Assembly (NCBI GenBank): GCA_013399695.1
Contig: VXAU01002492.1
Location: forward strand, 445,854-509,853
DNA length: 64,000 nt
Direction: 5' to 3'
From: Formicarius rufipectus
Lineage: Eukaryota > Chordata > Aves > Passeriformes > Formicariidae
Position numbers and translations under genes: made by a program
In this document: positions 1-13,739 of the stretch, in pieces
How the letters are laid out: each line of letters opens with the position of its first letter
Numbering within the stretch: the first letter of the stretch is position 1
The notes under the pieces: generated by a model
Database searches by the model: none
What the model was told of the DNA's origin: nothing
Seen by the model: the letters and a program-made list of their open reading frames with translations, nothing else

Positions 1-3000
1 AGAGCAAAAGTTCTTTCTGTAGGTGATGGGAAACACCGTCTTTCACAGGATTCTGTATCTGTACCATCCTGCTTTGGAAAGGAAGCATTAAATTGCAGCT
101 GGATCTCATTATTTTTTTTAATGCAGAAATTAAACATACTGATAGTCATGTGAAGATTTAAAAATAAACAACTTTCTGCTCATTCCATTAAGCTATCCTT
201 GGGTTTTCTATTTTGGATGGTTAATTTGCACGGGGTTAAACTCTCCTGTGGGTTTGCTGGGGCTGTGGTTTGTCACAGCAGACCACTGTGCTTCCTCTGG
301 AGCCGTTTCACCATGCTAATTAAATTTGTGGTTAGGCTTATTTAGCTATTATTTGCTTCATAGAATCAAACATTGGAGAGCTTGGTGGCTGCTCTTGAGC
401 ATACTAAAAGTAACTGCTTTAATTAAGCAAAAAAAAATGAAGTTAGTTCTGTGGTTTGAAGTGCAAACATTATTTTATTACCAACTTCACCAGTAACTAC
501 TTTTTTTTAATAGAGACGTAGAACTGTTACAGTCAATTCTTAGTTCTACACTGCTAAGTGTTATAAAGGAGATCTATGTAGTAGGAGTTCTTTTGGAGTA
601 AGGGTAACCAGTGCTAACTTTTTAAAAAAATGTGATAGTCAAGTAAATTTTTTTTTAATTGAAGTTCATTTTTCCTTTGCTCATCTGTTTTCTTATGTTT
701 TGTTTTTTTCTTTGTTTGGTTGTTTTTTGTTTGGTTTTTTGTTTGGTTGTTGTTTTTGCTTTTTAGCCCTTTGAGTTTCATTTCAGCAAACTAATTATTT
801 TTGCTATACTAACACAGTCTTCATAACTATCTGAAATTTTCTGAAGAGGTATTTCAAAAAAACCCTTGTCTTAAAACACTCATGAACTGATTATTTGAGA
901 GACATTTCACGGATATGCCTTGAGGCTCAGCTGTGTGCATGCAGGTGATTGTGCTGTGAGCAGCTTGCAGTTGGAATAATGGGGAGTTTTATGGAAACAA
1001 CAAAGAAATCCATATTCTTAAGGAGTAGAAAACCAGACTAATGTTCATTTACTTTAAGGGATGGAAAGAAACAGGCAATGCAGTTACTGGAAAGAGCTGT
1101 TTGTCTTAAAGTTACAATTCTAGAAGCTCAGTGAGAGATTACATAGCATTTCTCTATCACTGCTGTATGATTTATCTATATCTTGTACATAATTTTGAAG
1201 TGATAATATAGTGTTTGTGCAGGGAATTGGAATTAATGGTGAGCACAGTCCTTAACCAGAATTGTAGACTGAGGCAAAGCTGTGGAAACCTGAAAGAAAG
1301 AGGATGACAGAGGGGTCTGGGTGGAATGAGTGACAAGATGTTAGATGGCAAGCTAAGGGCAAGGTGCCTGGAACGCATCAAAGGCAAAAAAACTCTAAAA
1401 CAGCCACTTCAAGAGGTAGAGCAAAACATGCAGGTTAAGGAAGGTTTAAACACAGAATTTGAATCAGCAAACCACACAGTGTGCATGAGCTGCTGGGGCT
1501 GCCTGGGTGTAGGTTTGTTCAGCTGAGAACACATGACAGGCTGTGATGAACTGGTGCAGCCAAGAGGAGAGTTAATCCCCTCTGTTCCTGGAAGGTGAGG
1601 GTTAACCAGTATGTTCTGCCCGGGGTCAGGCTCCCTGGAACCAAACTGATGAGGATCTGTGGCTCAAAGGGGCAGAGGGCTTTGGAAAAGGGTCCTACTG
1701 TTTCCATTTTCCAAGGAACTTGGCGAGCCATGAGAGGTTGGACTCCCAGTGCAAAACTGGTGGCCTTAATGCCTGGCTCTTATCAGAAATTTCACTTTCA
1801 ACAGAGGTATTTTAGCAGTAGAAATAAATCATGATAACTGTTGAATTTTGATAAACTGATATTTTCTGAATAATAAGTCTATTGGTGCCCTTGGTACATG
1901 GATAGGTAGGAGACCTCTGCATCACATGAACCTCCTTCAAGATTTGCTTGGGGAGGAGACTCCCCTTCTAATGAAAGCAGCACCAAGGGGTCTGTTTGGT
2001 CCTCAAAAAAGGTTTCTACACAGGAGTCTCCTTCACCTTAAAGTGCAGAGACATGATCTGCATAAGCAGCTGGAGTAAAATAGTGCCAGGAGATGAAGCA
2101 GCACTGCAGGTAAATATTTTTAGCCAATCGGAATAAAATGCAGAAATAAAGCCAATACTCCTCTGTACACTTAATGCTGTTTAAAAATCCTGAGTTTTCC
2201 ATGTGTTGCCAGCTGTTTAATTTGTCGTGTCAGCTCTTGATTATTTTTCTGATAAGTACAAAGGATAAATCTATCACATTTTTTTTTGCTTTTTAACTGC
2301 AATTGCATTTTCAGCATAGGATGCTTGGAAATAATAGATTGCTTAGCACAGTAAATATATGAAAATGGTGTTTAGGATTTCTGTGTAAGCAGTAATTAGA
2401 GTACTGCTTGTCAGTTTTAGAGCACTGTGAAATATTATGGCATATTGTGACTTGATTTTTACAGAATCTGTTACATACCTGTCACGTTAATTCCAGTAGA
2501 AAGCATTCTTTATGACAATTCATATAATATCATAAAGGCAGCCAGTCATGTTTGTTACTGAATCATTGCATGTCTCAATGTTGAAATTAAATTGGAAAAG
2601 AAAAAGACATTGCAAGAAGATTAAGCTGAGTATAAAGTGCATTTTAAAGGATCTGGATCTTATTTTGCCATTCCTCCTGCAGCCATGAAATTCTTAAGAT
2701 ATGAACTTGCTTAAATTAGATATATCTACAGGAATTAATATTTTGTCATGTAAACAGCAACAAAACACCACTGATGAAGTGTGCAACTTTGAGTATTGTT
2801 TAGCTGCTACAGGGCAAGATGGATTTTTCCATTTATTCAGTGACTCTGACTTTCTATTAACTTTTTCTTTATTGGTCCACATTTTACTATTGACCAAAGT
2901 GGACTCCTGGGTGTTCTGTGATGTTGGGGTTTTATGTAAGTAGTTTTAACTTTTCTTCCTAAGCAATTGGATGGACTCCTGCAACTCCTGGGCTATTGCA

Positions 3001-4659
3001 AATGATCTAACAAAGTTTCAAAAATACACTTTACTTGCTGTCCTGGTGAACTGCAGGCTACATGGATGGGAAGGAAAGATCCTTGATCTTTTGGTTTGGT
3101 CAGTCTTGGCATGTGGAGTCTCTGGATTTTGGTGGTTGAGTTTGGTTTTTGCTTTTGTTGGGTGTTTTTGTGTTGCGTGTTTGTTTATTTGATGATAGCT
3201 TTCTCAAGCACTGCTTGGAAGGAATCCAGTTTGTGTGTGATTGGTGTCTCAAGTCTATGTCTTAATGCTAAGTATGCTTGAACCTTAACTGTGCATCTTC
3301 TTTGTTTTCATAATTTACAGGTGTTTGTAGCAGTCTCAACATGGCCCAAATAGCACCAGGTTTTAGCTCAAGCAGTTTTTCTTGGGTGTGTTGTTTTATC
3401 TCCCGGGGCAAGGACAATAAAAGGTTTTACAACACTTCTGTAAATTGAATATTTTGAAAAAGTGGACTTGCAATCTCTTCTGCTGCTTTAAATAAGTTAT
3501 TTGACTTTGTTGTGTCCTGCCGAGGTACTGGAGTGGAATTACCTGGGGTTCCATAGAGCTGGTGCTGCTGAGCAACCTTATCACAGTTCCTGGGTGGTTA
3601 TTCACTGGATATAGCAGGAATAATTAATGCTGTTTAGTGAAACATCCCTCTACTGATTCCCTTTTATGAACATGGCCTGGAACAGTGAGAGTCAATAGCA
3701 TTAAATACTTTTTATCTTTCTTGGATAAGAGTAACAGAGTAGATATTAATTGACCAAATAAAAAGGTTTTATGAAACATTGGTATATAGATATCTATATA
3801 CTTGTCTGGCTTTATTCCTCTCTGAAATGGGTACCATTTTTTCCAATAATGTTTACCACTGCCTGAAGTGTTTTATATACCAGTTCAAACCAGAAGTTGT
3901 TAATAACTGTGATAGTATCTACTAAAAGGAGCTGTAGATCACCCAGAGGTAGTTTGGTATTCAAGATTTCTTTCTTCTTTGATTTCTGTCTCAAAAAGGG
4001 TTGAACACTTTGGTGATTCTCAGTTTTACTTCAAATTTTGGTGCCTCCAGTATTGCCAACCTTGTCAAACAGAGCAGAGCTTAGACTTCCAGTCCTCATT
4101 CTGTGACCATTAGCAGGGGCAGGAGCTGATTTAAGTGCTGTATTAATTAGCAAGAGAAGTGTTTGGGAAATGGGAGGGTATTATTTTCTAAATTAAAGCA
4201 GTATATGTACTTCTATCTATATTTTGTTGGAAAGTGCTTGTGGCTGTGCACGGGATGGTAAGCATAAGCACCAGGCTTCAATTGGACAGAGTACAACCTT
4301 AATTAAAAGACTGTGGAAAAGGACTCAAAAGCTGGTAGCTGTATTTTTGGATTGCAATATTCTGATTTTTATACTTGAGGAATTTTTTTGTTGGCCAGTG
4401 GGAAATGGTATGAAAAATTACTGCTGACTTGGAATATCCCAATCTTGTAACAACAGATTTCGAATGCTCCTCAATACTAATTACTGCTTAAGCATTTGAT
4501 CTCATTTATGAATGATTAAACAATAAGAAAAGATGATTAAAAGCAGTGTGACACTAAATAAGAGTGCTGGGTTTTTTTAGGTTTTTTTTGTTGAATATAC
4601 TCTCTCATAAATGCAGTTACCATTTTCCTCTTTTGCCGTGTGGTCTTTGTCACTAAACC
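1..4659. other. Unique AT-rich noncoding DNA
   Basis: I see no recognisable gene or transposon here apart from the T/G-rich tract at 696-764. Short open frames exist on both strands, but none resembles a known family or has convincing splice sites around it. A somewhat GC-richer patch lies at about 1535-1770 and another at about 1880-2060; neither matches a repeat I know. An ATGCTAAT octamer-like motif occurs near 314. The stretch is consistent with intron or intergenic sequence. Confidence 0.6.
696..764 (+). repeat. T/G-rich low-complexity tract
   Basis: The tract is made of T runs broken by G or GG (units such as TTTGTTTGG). It is one of about ten such tracts in the window with T and G on the + strand. 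It is a low-complexity sequence with no coding content. Confidence 0.85.
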
Positions 4660-4691
4660 ATACACACACACACAAATATATATATATATAT
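4660..4691. repeat. (CA)n(TA)n microsatellite
   Basis: A run of CA dinucleotides passes through AAATATA into a TA run. It abuts the 3' end of a minus-strand CR1 fragment directly, with no unique bases between them. Confidence 0.9.
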
Positions 4692-4765
4692 CATAGACTC
4701 AATTAGGGTGGAAAAGACCTCTGAGCTCATTAGTCCAACTCTTAACCCAGCACTGCTGAAAATAT
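4692..4765 (-). mobile_element. CR1 LINE 3'-end fragment
   Basis: The sequence starts with TCATAGACTCA, the complement of the CR1 3' terminal octamers. It continues with the block AGGGTGGAAAAGACCTCTGAG and the following stretch about unresolved 'cattagtccaact' that belong to an older CR1 3'UTR type, also seen near 20.56 and 42.81 kb. Only about 70 bases are left, so it is heavily 5'-truncated or decayed. Confidence 0.8.
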
Positions 4766-7700
4766 GTGTACATGTAAAAGCACACTTGTATTTATCATAC
4801 ATAGGTATTTTATGTATTAGTTGTGCATTTGGTGAGTTTTGGTAAATCTCAACAAAGATGAAGTTTTAACTCTCACTCTGAGGGCTAAAAGATCAATTTT
4901 TTTAATTTAGAATATTTTGACTTCTTTAACAGAAGAAGAATGTTTCTATGTGAATGGGGAAGCTCAACCAGCAAACAAGCACACATACACCTGGAAAGTT
5001 TCATGGAAGCAAAAAATAGAAGCCTTTGCAATTGATCCTTTCTGATTACAGGGAGGGCATTGAGAGTTCCCATTATTTCACTCTGATTTAATGGAAAATG
5101 AGAAGCTGAAACAAAAGTAGAAAAAATCAACCTTACCTTGCACTTAGAGTTTGGCCTGAAGTACACTGTGGTGTGATGTAAATAAAAGGGAAACTTCTTT
5201 TATTAGGACACTTTTACAGGGGACCTGAAAGAACTTCTTGGACTTTTCTTACACATAGTTGTGAATTCAGGGTCTGTATTTTCATACCTGACTCATTCGG
5301 CCACTTAGGAGCAGTTTGTCATTTAATAGGGTCCTGTGTTTATAGACTAGTTTGAATAGTATTTCACTTGTAATAAAACAAGATGATGTCTTAACATATG
5401 AATATGAGAGCTTATGCTTTTGACGTTTCATGACTAAAAACCTGTAACATCAGTGACCTTGTCCCTGGCCCTAAGAGCTGGATTGAATGGATGCAGCAGG
5501 TCAGATGTACAGATGCTGGAGAGGCTGTAGGGAAATCCAGGGATATGATGGTGTAGAACTAAGAAATTGCACTGTAGTGTACTTTAATATTAATCTTGAA
5601 TCTTCTGATGCTCACTGGTCTTGCAACAAGCAAGTTTTAATGTTTCTATGAGATTAAGTGCTTTGAAGCACTGCTTTAGATTTGTGTTTGCAGTGAAATG
5701 TTACAGTAGCACTTTGCAGCATTTCATAATGTAAATAGAACTAAAAAGTCACAGTAGGAAGGGAAAATGGCTTAATTTGAAGCAAAGGGCATGTAGTTCA
5801 TTGAGGGTGGAGGAAAAGCATGGAAAAATCTCTTCTTCAGTGCTTTTCTTGTTGGCAAGATGATCCTGGTTATTTGTCTATCACTGGAGGGTTTTAAAGG
5901 CTAAAACAGGAGTTGTGTCTTATCTTAACCCTCCAGGACATAAAGGATAAATTCTCAGACTTTCACCCTTATTTTTCAGTATCTGTAAGTGGGCACTAAT
6001 AACAGATATATCAGAGCATTTCCTCCACAATTAGAAAAACATTGGTACTTAGTGCTACATGAATTTTTTTTGGTTAGGGGTGTCACCTGAGGTTTCCTCA
6101 CTGCCAAGTCTGCCAAAATAATCACCCTGCATGATAATTTAAGTCACTGAACACCCTGGAGATGTCTTGTGTCATCCCTGTCCAGTGGCGTTTCCCATTG
6201 CTACAGACCAGGGGTATCACTGGAGACTTCAAATGCCTGTTGGAATTACAGCACACATTGAGAATCATTTTCAAAAGTTCCATTTTCTCTTTTGGTAGTT
6301 GTTGAAGGAAAGGTGCTTTAATAAGACAAAGCACAGTGTCTTGTCACAGAAGTGTCTCTTTTCCATCCTACCTTTGGAGAAAGATGTTTTGGGTTGAGTT
6401 AATATGTGACTCTTGATACTCCCATTCAGTCTGGGACAGGTGAAAGAAAGTTATCTGGGTGATGGTGTCTGTTGATTGAGGAAGAAGAAACTGGATGGCA
6501 CAAATTTATCTTGGTCTTTGCTCATTTGGTATTGTTCATCTGCATTTTACTTTGCCATTTATGTCAAAATGTCACAATCCCTTTTAGCTATGAAAAACCA
6601 AGAGAGGTACACCAAGTATGGCTCCTTCTAGGTGTAGAGTGGGCTATGGAGATTGAGGATTCATTTTTCATGGTTTGGGGGTCCCTCTCTGAAGTGACTG
6701 TGAAGACAAAGCTTTCTTAGAGAAGAAATGCCCCCACTGTGGTGGTGTAGAAAAAAACCATGGGCTTTTGTGTTCTTGCCAGTTGATGTGGAGGGACAGA
6801 GTTGCTGATGTGACTTGGCATACCAGGCTAGAAACCATACTTTTGTAGTCATTCTTGGGAGGGGAAAAATAAATACCTCAACTTTGTAGGTGATAGTTCT
6901 TCTCCAGCTCTGAAATAAAAGATTAAATCTTGATGAGAAAAACTTGCATGGCAGTACTCACTATTTTCAGTACTTGACAGCTCTCATTGTTGCCAGGGGT
7001 CCCATTTCATGTGTCTTATAAATATTTCAAATTGAGGTCCCTTAGATGAAGATATTAAGATGCCATCATTTCACAGCAGAATGTCATTGGTGGCAGGTAA
7101 TTTTAAAATGTTCCAAACAGGGTTTTTTTGTCTTTATATTTTCCCCTGTTTTTCAGTATTCCTAAGTAATCTCTGATTTCTTTCAGTCTTCTGTCTTCCC
7201 AGGCAGATTTCATGAAGAGTGGGGCAAAGGAAATGCATATTTAAAAAGCTCCTGAAGTATAAGTATTAAAGGAAATAAAGTGCTTGAATACTTTACCTTG
7301 ATTTTTTTATGTAATCTACTACTTTTCTGTAGTTTATTATGTGGGGTTTTTCCACTTGAGGATAAATTCTTAGTTTATTAGGTGAAGAGGGAGAATAAAT
7401 TCCCTGGCCATAAGAATGTTAAGGCAAAGTAGGTCTCACGAGTTGGTTATCTTGTAGTGAAAAGTAAACAGGTTCAAACTTGGAGGCTTTAATTTCTTTT
7501 AATTTTCTAGGAGATTTGAGTTGTGACAAATGGAATTCTCTCATTTTTCATAAGTTAAGTATGTAATTAGAACAATTTCACACATCTTTATTTTTGATTT
7601 TCAAGAAGCTCTGATTTTGTTGGGTAACTAATGGCAGAGTGTCGAAGGATTATGGTGGATTAATTGGCAACAGCTGTTGTAACAACTTCCTAATAGTTCC

Positions 7701-8073
7701 TAAGTATAAAGGTAGGACCTGTTTATCTCTTTTTAATTGTGTAAAGCACTTATCAGCTGCTAATAAAGCCATGATGTCTGCCTATGCAGCAAGATGCTTT
7801 AAATATAAATTACTTTTTATGATTAACTAGCTCTGGGTTGCAGATGATTTTGACCCACCTTCTACAGGGAAAAACAAATTATATGTTTACTTCTATGATT
7901 TTCTTTCACATTTGAATACAAAGTTTGGCAAAAGTTTGACACAATGATTTTTCAGTGCACTCCCTGAATGTGCATTTTCAGTAAAAGGGAGTGAAGAACA
8001 ACAAGTTCTGTACTGATTTATGGGAGCAAGGACTTATTGGAGTTTAAAGGTGGGATTATGGGACTTGGAGCAA
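4766..8073. other. Unique noncoding DNA
   Basis: AT-rich sequence without recognised repeats or genes. A GTAAGT donor-like site near 5985 follows an acceptor-like pyrimidine stretch by only five bases, so it does not define an exon. Open frames here are short and mostly occur on both strands at once. Confidence 0.6.
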
Positions 8074-8470
8074 TCATAGAATCACAGAGTAGCCTGGTTT
8101 GGAAGGGACCTGAAAGGTCACCTTGTTCCCCCCCCTGCCATGGGCAGGGACACCTTCCACCAGCCCAGGACCCTCCAAGCCCCATCCAACCTGGCCTGGG
8201 ACACTTCCAGGGATCCAGGGGCAGGCACAGCTTCTCTACCTCACCTGTGCCAGGGTCTGCCCACCCTCCCAGCCAAGAATTCCTTCCCAATAACCCATCC
8301 AAACCTGCCCTCTATCAGTGAGAAACCATTCCCCTTGTCCTGTCCCTCTAACCCTTTGTCAAGAGTCTCTCTCCATCTTTCTTGTAGCTCCTTCAGGCAC
8401 TGGAAGGCTGCAATTAGGTCATCCTAAAGCTTCTCTTCTCCAGGCTGGGCAAGCTCAATTGTCTCAGCTT
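8074..8470 (-). mobile_element. CR1 LINE 3' fragment, about 400 bp
   Basis: The left edge reads TCATAGAATCACAGAGTAG, the reverse complement of the CR1 3' terminus. It is followed by the conserved 'TGGAAGGGACCT' block, the 'CCATGGGCAGGGACACCTTC' block and the 'CCCAGCCAAGAATTCCTTCC' block, and then by the segment around AGCTTCTCTTCTCCAGGCTG further into the element. CR1 is a non-LTR retrotransposon that inserts by target-primed reverse transcription, which leaves 5'-truncated copies. Proline-rich open frames on both strands here are translations of this 3' region, not genes. Confidence 0.93.
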
Positions 8471-11400
8471 TTTATCTGAAAAGATCATTGGGTCTGGTGC
8501 CAGCCATCACTCACCACATGCAGTATTTTTATTTTTTTTTTAATTTTATGAAGGTACATTTCAAAAAACAGATAATTATGGCCTTATGATGTCTCATCTG
8601 AAACTGTTTAAACAGGTGTTCCAGCCTTTGATAACTCTAAGGGTAGAATACTCTGCTACTTTCCAACACAAGTCCATGCAGCCTAACTTTCCTTGCTCTT
8701 GAATGAAAGCAGTTCTTTTAATCCTTCCATTTGCTCCTTCCCTTCCTTCCTCCCTCCTCTACAACATGTCAAGGCTGTGCCTGATCATGCCAGGCTTTCA
8801 ACAGCATCCTTTGCAGATGCTCCCACAGAGCCTTGGGGACCAGACACCTTTCCCTGGTATTTGGGGAGGATCTCTTTGTGCTGGTTGTGATATTTTGGGA
8901 AGATCTCTTTGTGCTGCTTGTTGGGGCTGGCCCAAGGGAAAGGACAGGAACAGGAGATGTGAGGGCTCTGCCAGGAAACATCTCTGCCTGCTCACCTGTT
9001 TTTTATTTGTCCTGGCAACAATAATAACAAGGGAAGATGTTACTGAAGACATAATATTTACAAAACATCATCTCCTGTGACTGGCAGGGCCCTGACACGA
9101 CGTGTACATACCTATCAGTCAGTCATTTCCATTTACCATTCAAGTCAAATCCAGGTCATATTCTATTTGCCATAGTCTGTTTGAAATGATGTTTTGGCAG
9201 CACACATTTCCACAGCATTAATTCCAATACCCCCAGTGAAGATCCACTGCTTTTAGCAGCTTTGTGTTTGACTCCTGCAGACACGGTTTGCAGCAACAAG
9301 GGTGCATTGCAGGGATGGCTTCTAATGCCTCCACATCCGTGTCCCCTGCAGTCATTTCTGGTTGATGAGATCTTTGGTGTAGCACGGGATTTGTCTTCTT
9401 GGTTACTGGCTGAGATCACCTGGACTTGGACACTTATGGCTTTCATTGTCACTCAGTAACTCCAGTCATTGAGATAATCCAGTTCATTTGGCTTATCTCT
9501 GCATTGAAAGGGGTCCTAACTTTGTTTCAGATGTGCCAAAGTAATGAAAGAAAATACTAAAAAGACTGGTTTCAGAATAAAGTCGATTCTTTCCTTTCAG
9601 AGGATGGTTATGAATTGATTTGACACATTTCACCCTGATTTTTTTAATCTGAGTATTTTTATCTAAGTGTAAAACAATGCAATATGTAAGGCATGCAACT
9701 TTCACATCGTAAGTCAGACTAACAAAACCCTTATTTTCTGATGTTACTGCTGTGTACTGTATGAATACAGATGTCACAGAGAAATTTCTCTTCCTTTCTG
9801 CTTGAATTGCCTTGAAAAATGTTAATGCTCCAATTTGAATAAGAATGCAGAAAACCTCAGCCAGCTACTTAAACAACTTTAATACCCTGAAAGCACTAAA
9901 AGTGAGGTTCAAGTAACATTGCACCCAGTTAATTCACACTAGTTTTGTGCCCCCTGAGTATGTATTTCTCTGAGTTGTCACTGTGGTCAACAAACTATTT
10001 ACTGTAATATTAGGGGTGTCAAAATTACAGATTGAGATAGACTTGATAGGAAAAAAAACCCTAAGGAAAAACGGAAAATAATGGAAAAAAACCCTTATTT
10101 CTGGCTGCAAGGCTCTTTCATGAAAGCGTTATCTGCTGGCTCAGCCTTTGCTCTTTAGGAAAGGGTATGGTGTGGACTTTTGGCTCTGATAGCAGCAAAG
10201 ACTATTGTCAGCATGTATTAAACAAACCCTCATGGTGGCAACTGTGTTCTTATTTTCTGCATGAGTCAGAGAATTAATGTTACTTAGGAGGTTTTTGGAT
10301 CTGCTGGGAAATATTTACTGTGCAGTGTGGTTGTGGGGTCTGGGTGTTTTGTTTTATTTCTTTTGTGTTCTTGTTGTAAAGTTCTGTTTCAGGTATGGCA
10401 TTATCTCATCTCCCCAAAATGAATTTGTTCTGTCTTTGCAAAAATGCAATTTTGGGGATCTGCAACTGTGGCAAACTTAGAGAATGGCTGTTTAAACACA
10501 CAGACTTTGTGCAAACTTGCCTTTGCTGGGAACAGTTGTGTGACACCTCCCAAAGCTCTGCTTGTCTGCCTGTCCACTGCAGTGTAGGTTAGAGAGTAAA
10601 TATTAACAAGTGACCCCGTGGACACAGTGTGATTGCAAATTTGGTAGCGATGGCAAGTGTTTTTTCTCATCTTGTAAGAGGATTTGGTAACTCCAACTCA
10701 TAGATTTTGATTGAATTTCTATGAAAACACTCTTAATGCAGTAAAATGGCAAGGGGTTCTGCATGCAGCTTTGCTTCAGTGGGGTTGGATTTCTCAGTCA
10801 ACTAACCCTACAGAATTGACAACTGATCAATTTATTAATTCTACACCCTTTTTTATTGCTTTAGGATGCCACTAGTTTATGATGTAAATATAATTAGCTT
10901 TTTACTAAATGAACAACTGACCTTCAACACAGCATTGTAATTTCAGATAATATTTTCAAGTTCATGGCAGCCTCTATTCATCACCATTGCAACCTACAGC
11001 TCAACGATTTCCCCTCTAGTCATATTGTTAATGTGGTTTTCTACTTAAATGCCCCACTGTAACCTTCTACTAATTAATGCTTGCACATGAAATTGTCTGC
11101 TGCATTTTCAGTACCTGGACCTCTTGCTCTCAGGTATCTTTATGAAACTCCCTCAAAGCCAGTAGAGGAGGTTTGCTGGATGTGCCTGGGGTTGGGTTCA
11201 GTTCAATTCTGTCTTGACAGGACCTAAACTTCCCTTCCAGCTTTGCAATCCAGGTTATTAGATAAGTATGAAACTCTGTTTAGACATTCCTCTGCTCAGT
11301 GCTGATCCTCTCTCTGACAACTTTCAGTGATTTCAGAACTAAAGATTGCTGGTTTGCTGGCTGTAATCCAGTTAATTTTGTCAATACTGGGTAATGCAAC

Positions 11401-12678
11401 TGCTTGTTTTCCCTGTGCACTTCTGCAAGGTGTAAAAAGGGGTCTGTGATTAAGCACTAAGATAAAGATGATGTAATAATGAATTATCTTATTTAAAATT
11501 AAGTGATGTGGCGTTTAAACCACGGGGGTTGTGAGAGAATGTTGAATGGTCTGTGCAGTGATTGAATTGTTTCCTCATGTCATCCAGCACAGAGCCCAAA
11601 CCCAGCAGTCTGAATTGGGAGATGAGGAGTCTCAGTAATTCAGTTCTGTAATAAGAACCAACTTGCTTCAAAAGGCATGTTGGATCTTGATAATCAAAAT
11701 GAAAAAATGTGTAAGTAAAAATTAAATCAGGCAAAATCCAACCAAATTTCTCTACTCCATACCTGAGAAAACCCAGCTACCTTTCTTGAGAGAGTCTTAA
11801 TCTCTTTATAGGACTTCTGGTGAGGAATGTAGATACATATTGATAGTTGTGCCTGTCTGCCCAGGAGCAGTGTTGTCATGGGCTATGGAGGAATTGAGAT
11901 AGTTAATGGTAGAAAGAAGGAAAACTGTTCTAATTGTGACTGAATGAAGATCCACCTTGTAAAAAACCTCTTGGATTTTTGTTCATCTTGAGGACTGGAT
12001 ACTCAGGCTTTAGGACACTCACAATTTTTAAGAGTTTCTGATGACCTGTGACTTTGATTGACTTCATCTGGTGTTATGCATCTTAAAATGTGTGAATTTG
12101 GGGAATTTATGCATGTGATCAGCTCATAAGGTGTGGTAGGTTGAAGATAAATGTTAAAAAAGGAATAAAAGAGAACATAATCACAGAGTAAGAAGTCACT
12201 CCTGGACATAAATCTGTTGAAAGGTTTTAAGAAGAGGGGATTGCTCAGGGGCATTTGGTACTGCTGGTTTTGTGGAGAGGCTGCCAGGTTGGTGTTTCCA
12301 ACTTCACTGTGGAAATGCACTATTTCCTGGTGTGAGGAGATAATGCAGAATCGCATCAGTTGTTGTAAAAGTTGTTGTGTTCCTGCCATTTATGAAAATC
12401 TTATCAGACTTCCCTTCTCCAAAGCAGAGATCTGAAACATCTGCCTCCGACAGAGCAGAGTTTGTTCAGATGGACTTTTGCCTCAGCCTAGAGAGACCCA
12501 CAAAACAGACTGCATCCAGTGGTGGTTGTTCCTCACCTCCACCCCATCATACAGAGCATTTCAGCAGCAAACACAGGCAGATACGCCAGGAACTGCAGTG
12601 ACAGTGATGCCAAAGGGCTTTAGTGTGCTTGGTAGATTTTTTTTTTTGGGTAGAATTTTTGCAGGAATTTAGGCATCA
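8471..12678. other. Unique noncoding DNA
   Basis: No repeat family or gene was recognised. A 128-codon open frame lies on the minus strand at 12,003-12,389; it is unrecognised and has a weak initiation context (T at -3). The stretch around 8700-9050 has slightly higher GC and several overlapping short open frames in both directions, which argues against selection on any one of them. Confidence 0.55.
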
Positions 12679-12942
12679 ACAGGACAAGGGAATTGGCTGT
12701 TCATTGACAGAGAGTTGGGATAGATGGGATATTGGGAAGGAATTCCTGGCTGGGAGGGTGGGCAGGCCCTGGTACAGGTTGGGCAGAGAAGCTGTGGCTG
12801 CCCCATCCCTGGAAGTGTCCAAGGGCAGGTTGGACAGGGCTTGGAGCAACCTGGGCTGGTGGAAGGTGCTCCTGCCCATGCCAGGGGATGGGACGGGATG
12901 AGCTATGAGGTCTATTCCAATCCAGACCATTCTGTGATTCTA
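12679..12942 (+). mobile_element. CR1 LINE 3' fragment, about 265 bp
   Basis: It begins within the CR1 'AGGACAAGGG' block, runs through 'GGGATATTGGGAAGGAATTC' and 'CTGGGCTGGTGGAAGGTG', and ends in ACCATTCTGTGATTCTAC, the expected 3' octamer end. The 5' end is truncated. The same-family copies at 21.2, 39.1, 45.4, 55.5 and (minus) 63.3 kb align with it block by block. Confidence 0.93.
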
Positions 12943-13550
12943 CAAAAGGGAAGTTCTAAAAGAGCTGATGTCTAGCCAATCTTAACAGATGATTCAAAGT
13001 AAGAAGTTAAATCATCCATTAATTCTGGGATGAGTGCTAAAAAATTTGGATTTCTGAAGGAATTTTACTGTGGAACGGAATTTCTTCTTCCAGTTTCCGG
13101 TCTTAGAGAAGTTTGTGATTCTGAGCACCCCAGACTTTGTGACTGTCCCTGAGAAATTATTCAGGAAGGCAAACTTTTTTTTTTTTTTTGAAGACTCTGG
13201 TGCACCTGACTGTCTATCCAAGGTTTTTTTTGTGACCATGTTGGGAACATTTATACTTGCAAAGAGTTTCTTTGGAAAACCTGAATAACTAGAAGCTTCT
13301 GGAATTTCACTGGTTGTGACGATAGGGTTGTGTCCTCATTAACTGTATATGTATACCAACCAAAGTACTGAATTCTTTTGAGCCCACAAAAGTTCTTATC
13401 AGCACAGATTAAATGTCAGAATGAAGAAAAATGCAGTGGAAGACAAGGAAGAACCATATAAAGGGAGGTAAGAAACAATTAAGAAAATTATAATAAATTC
13501 CAGGAATTTCTAAAGCTATGTAGTTTCTTTCAACAAGAAGTACTTAAAGG

Positions 13551-13575
13551 TTTTTTTGTTTTTTTTTTTGTTGTT
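13551..13575 (+). repeat. T-rich tract
   Basis: Runs of T separated by single G, ending in TTGTTG. Low complexity. Confidence 0.8.
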
Positions 13576-13725
13576 CCTCCTTAATTTCTGCTTCAATTAA
13601 TATAATAAGGCCTTACAGTTTAATTTACAACAGCTAGCTAAACTCCCTGGGAGGTACTCTGGTGGTAATTAGTCATCTGAGAAAATGTAGCAAAGTCCAA
13701 ATAACTGGCAGATTCATAAACACAT

Positions 13726-13739
13726 CACACACACACACA
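13726..13739. repeat. Short (CA)n run
   Basis: About seven CA units. It is too short to be a strongly variable microsatellite. Confidence 0.75.

Noticed and set aside
8018..8427. Three overlapping 94-95 codon frames
   Set aside because: Shadows of the minus-strand CR1 at 8.07-8.47 kb.
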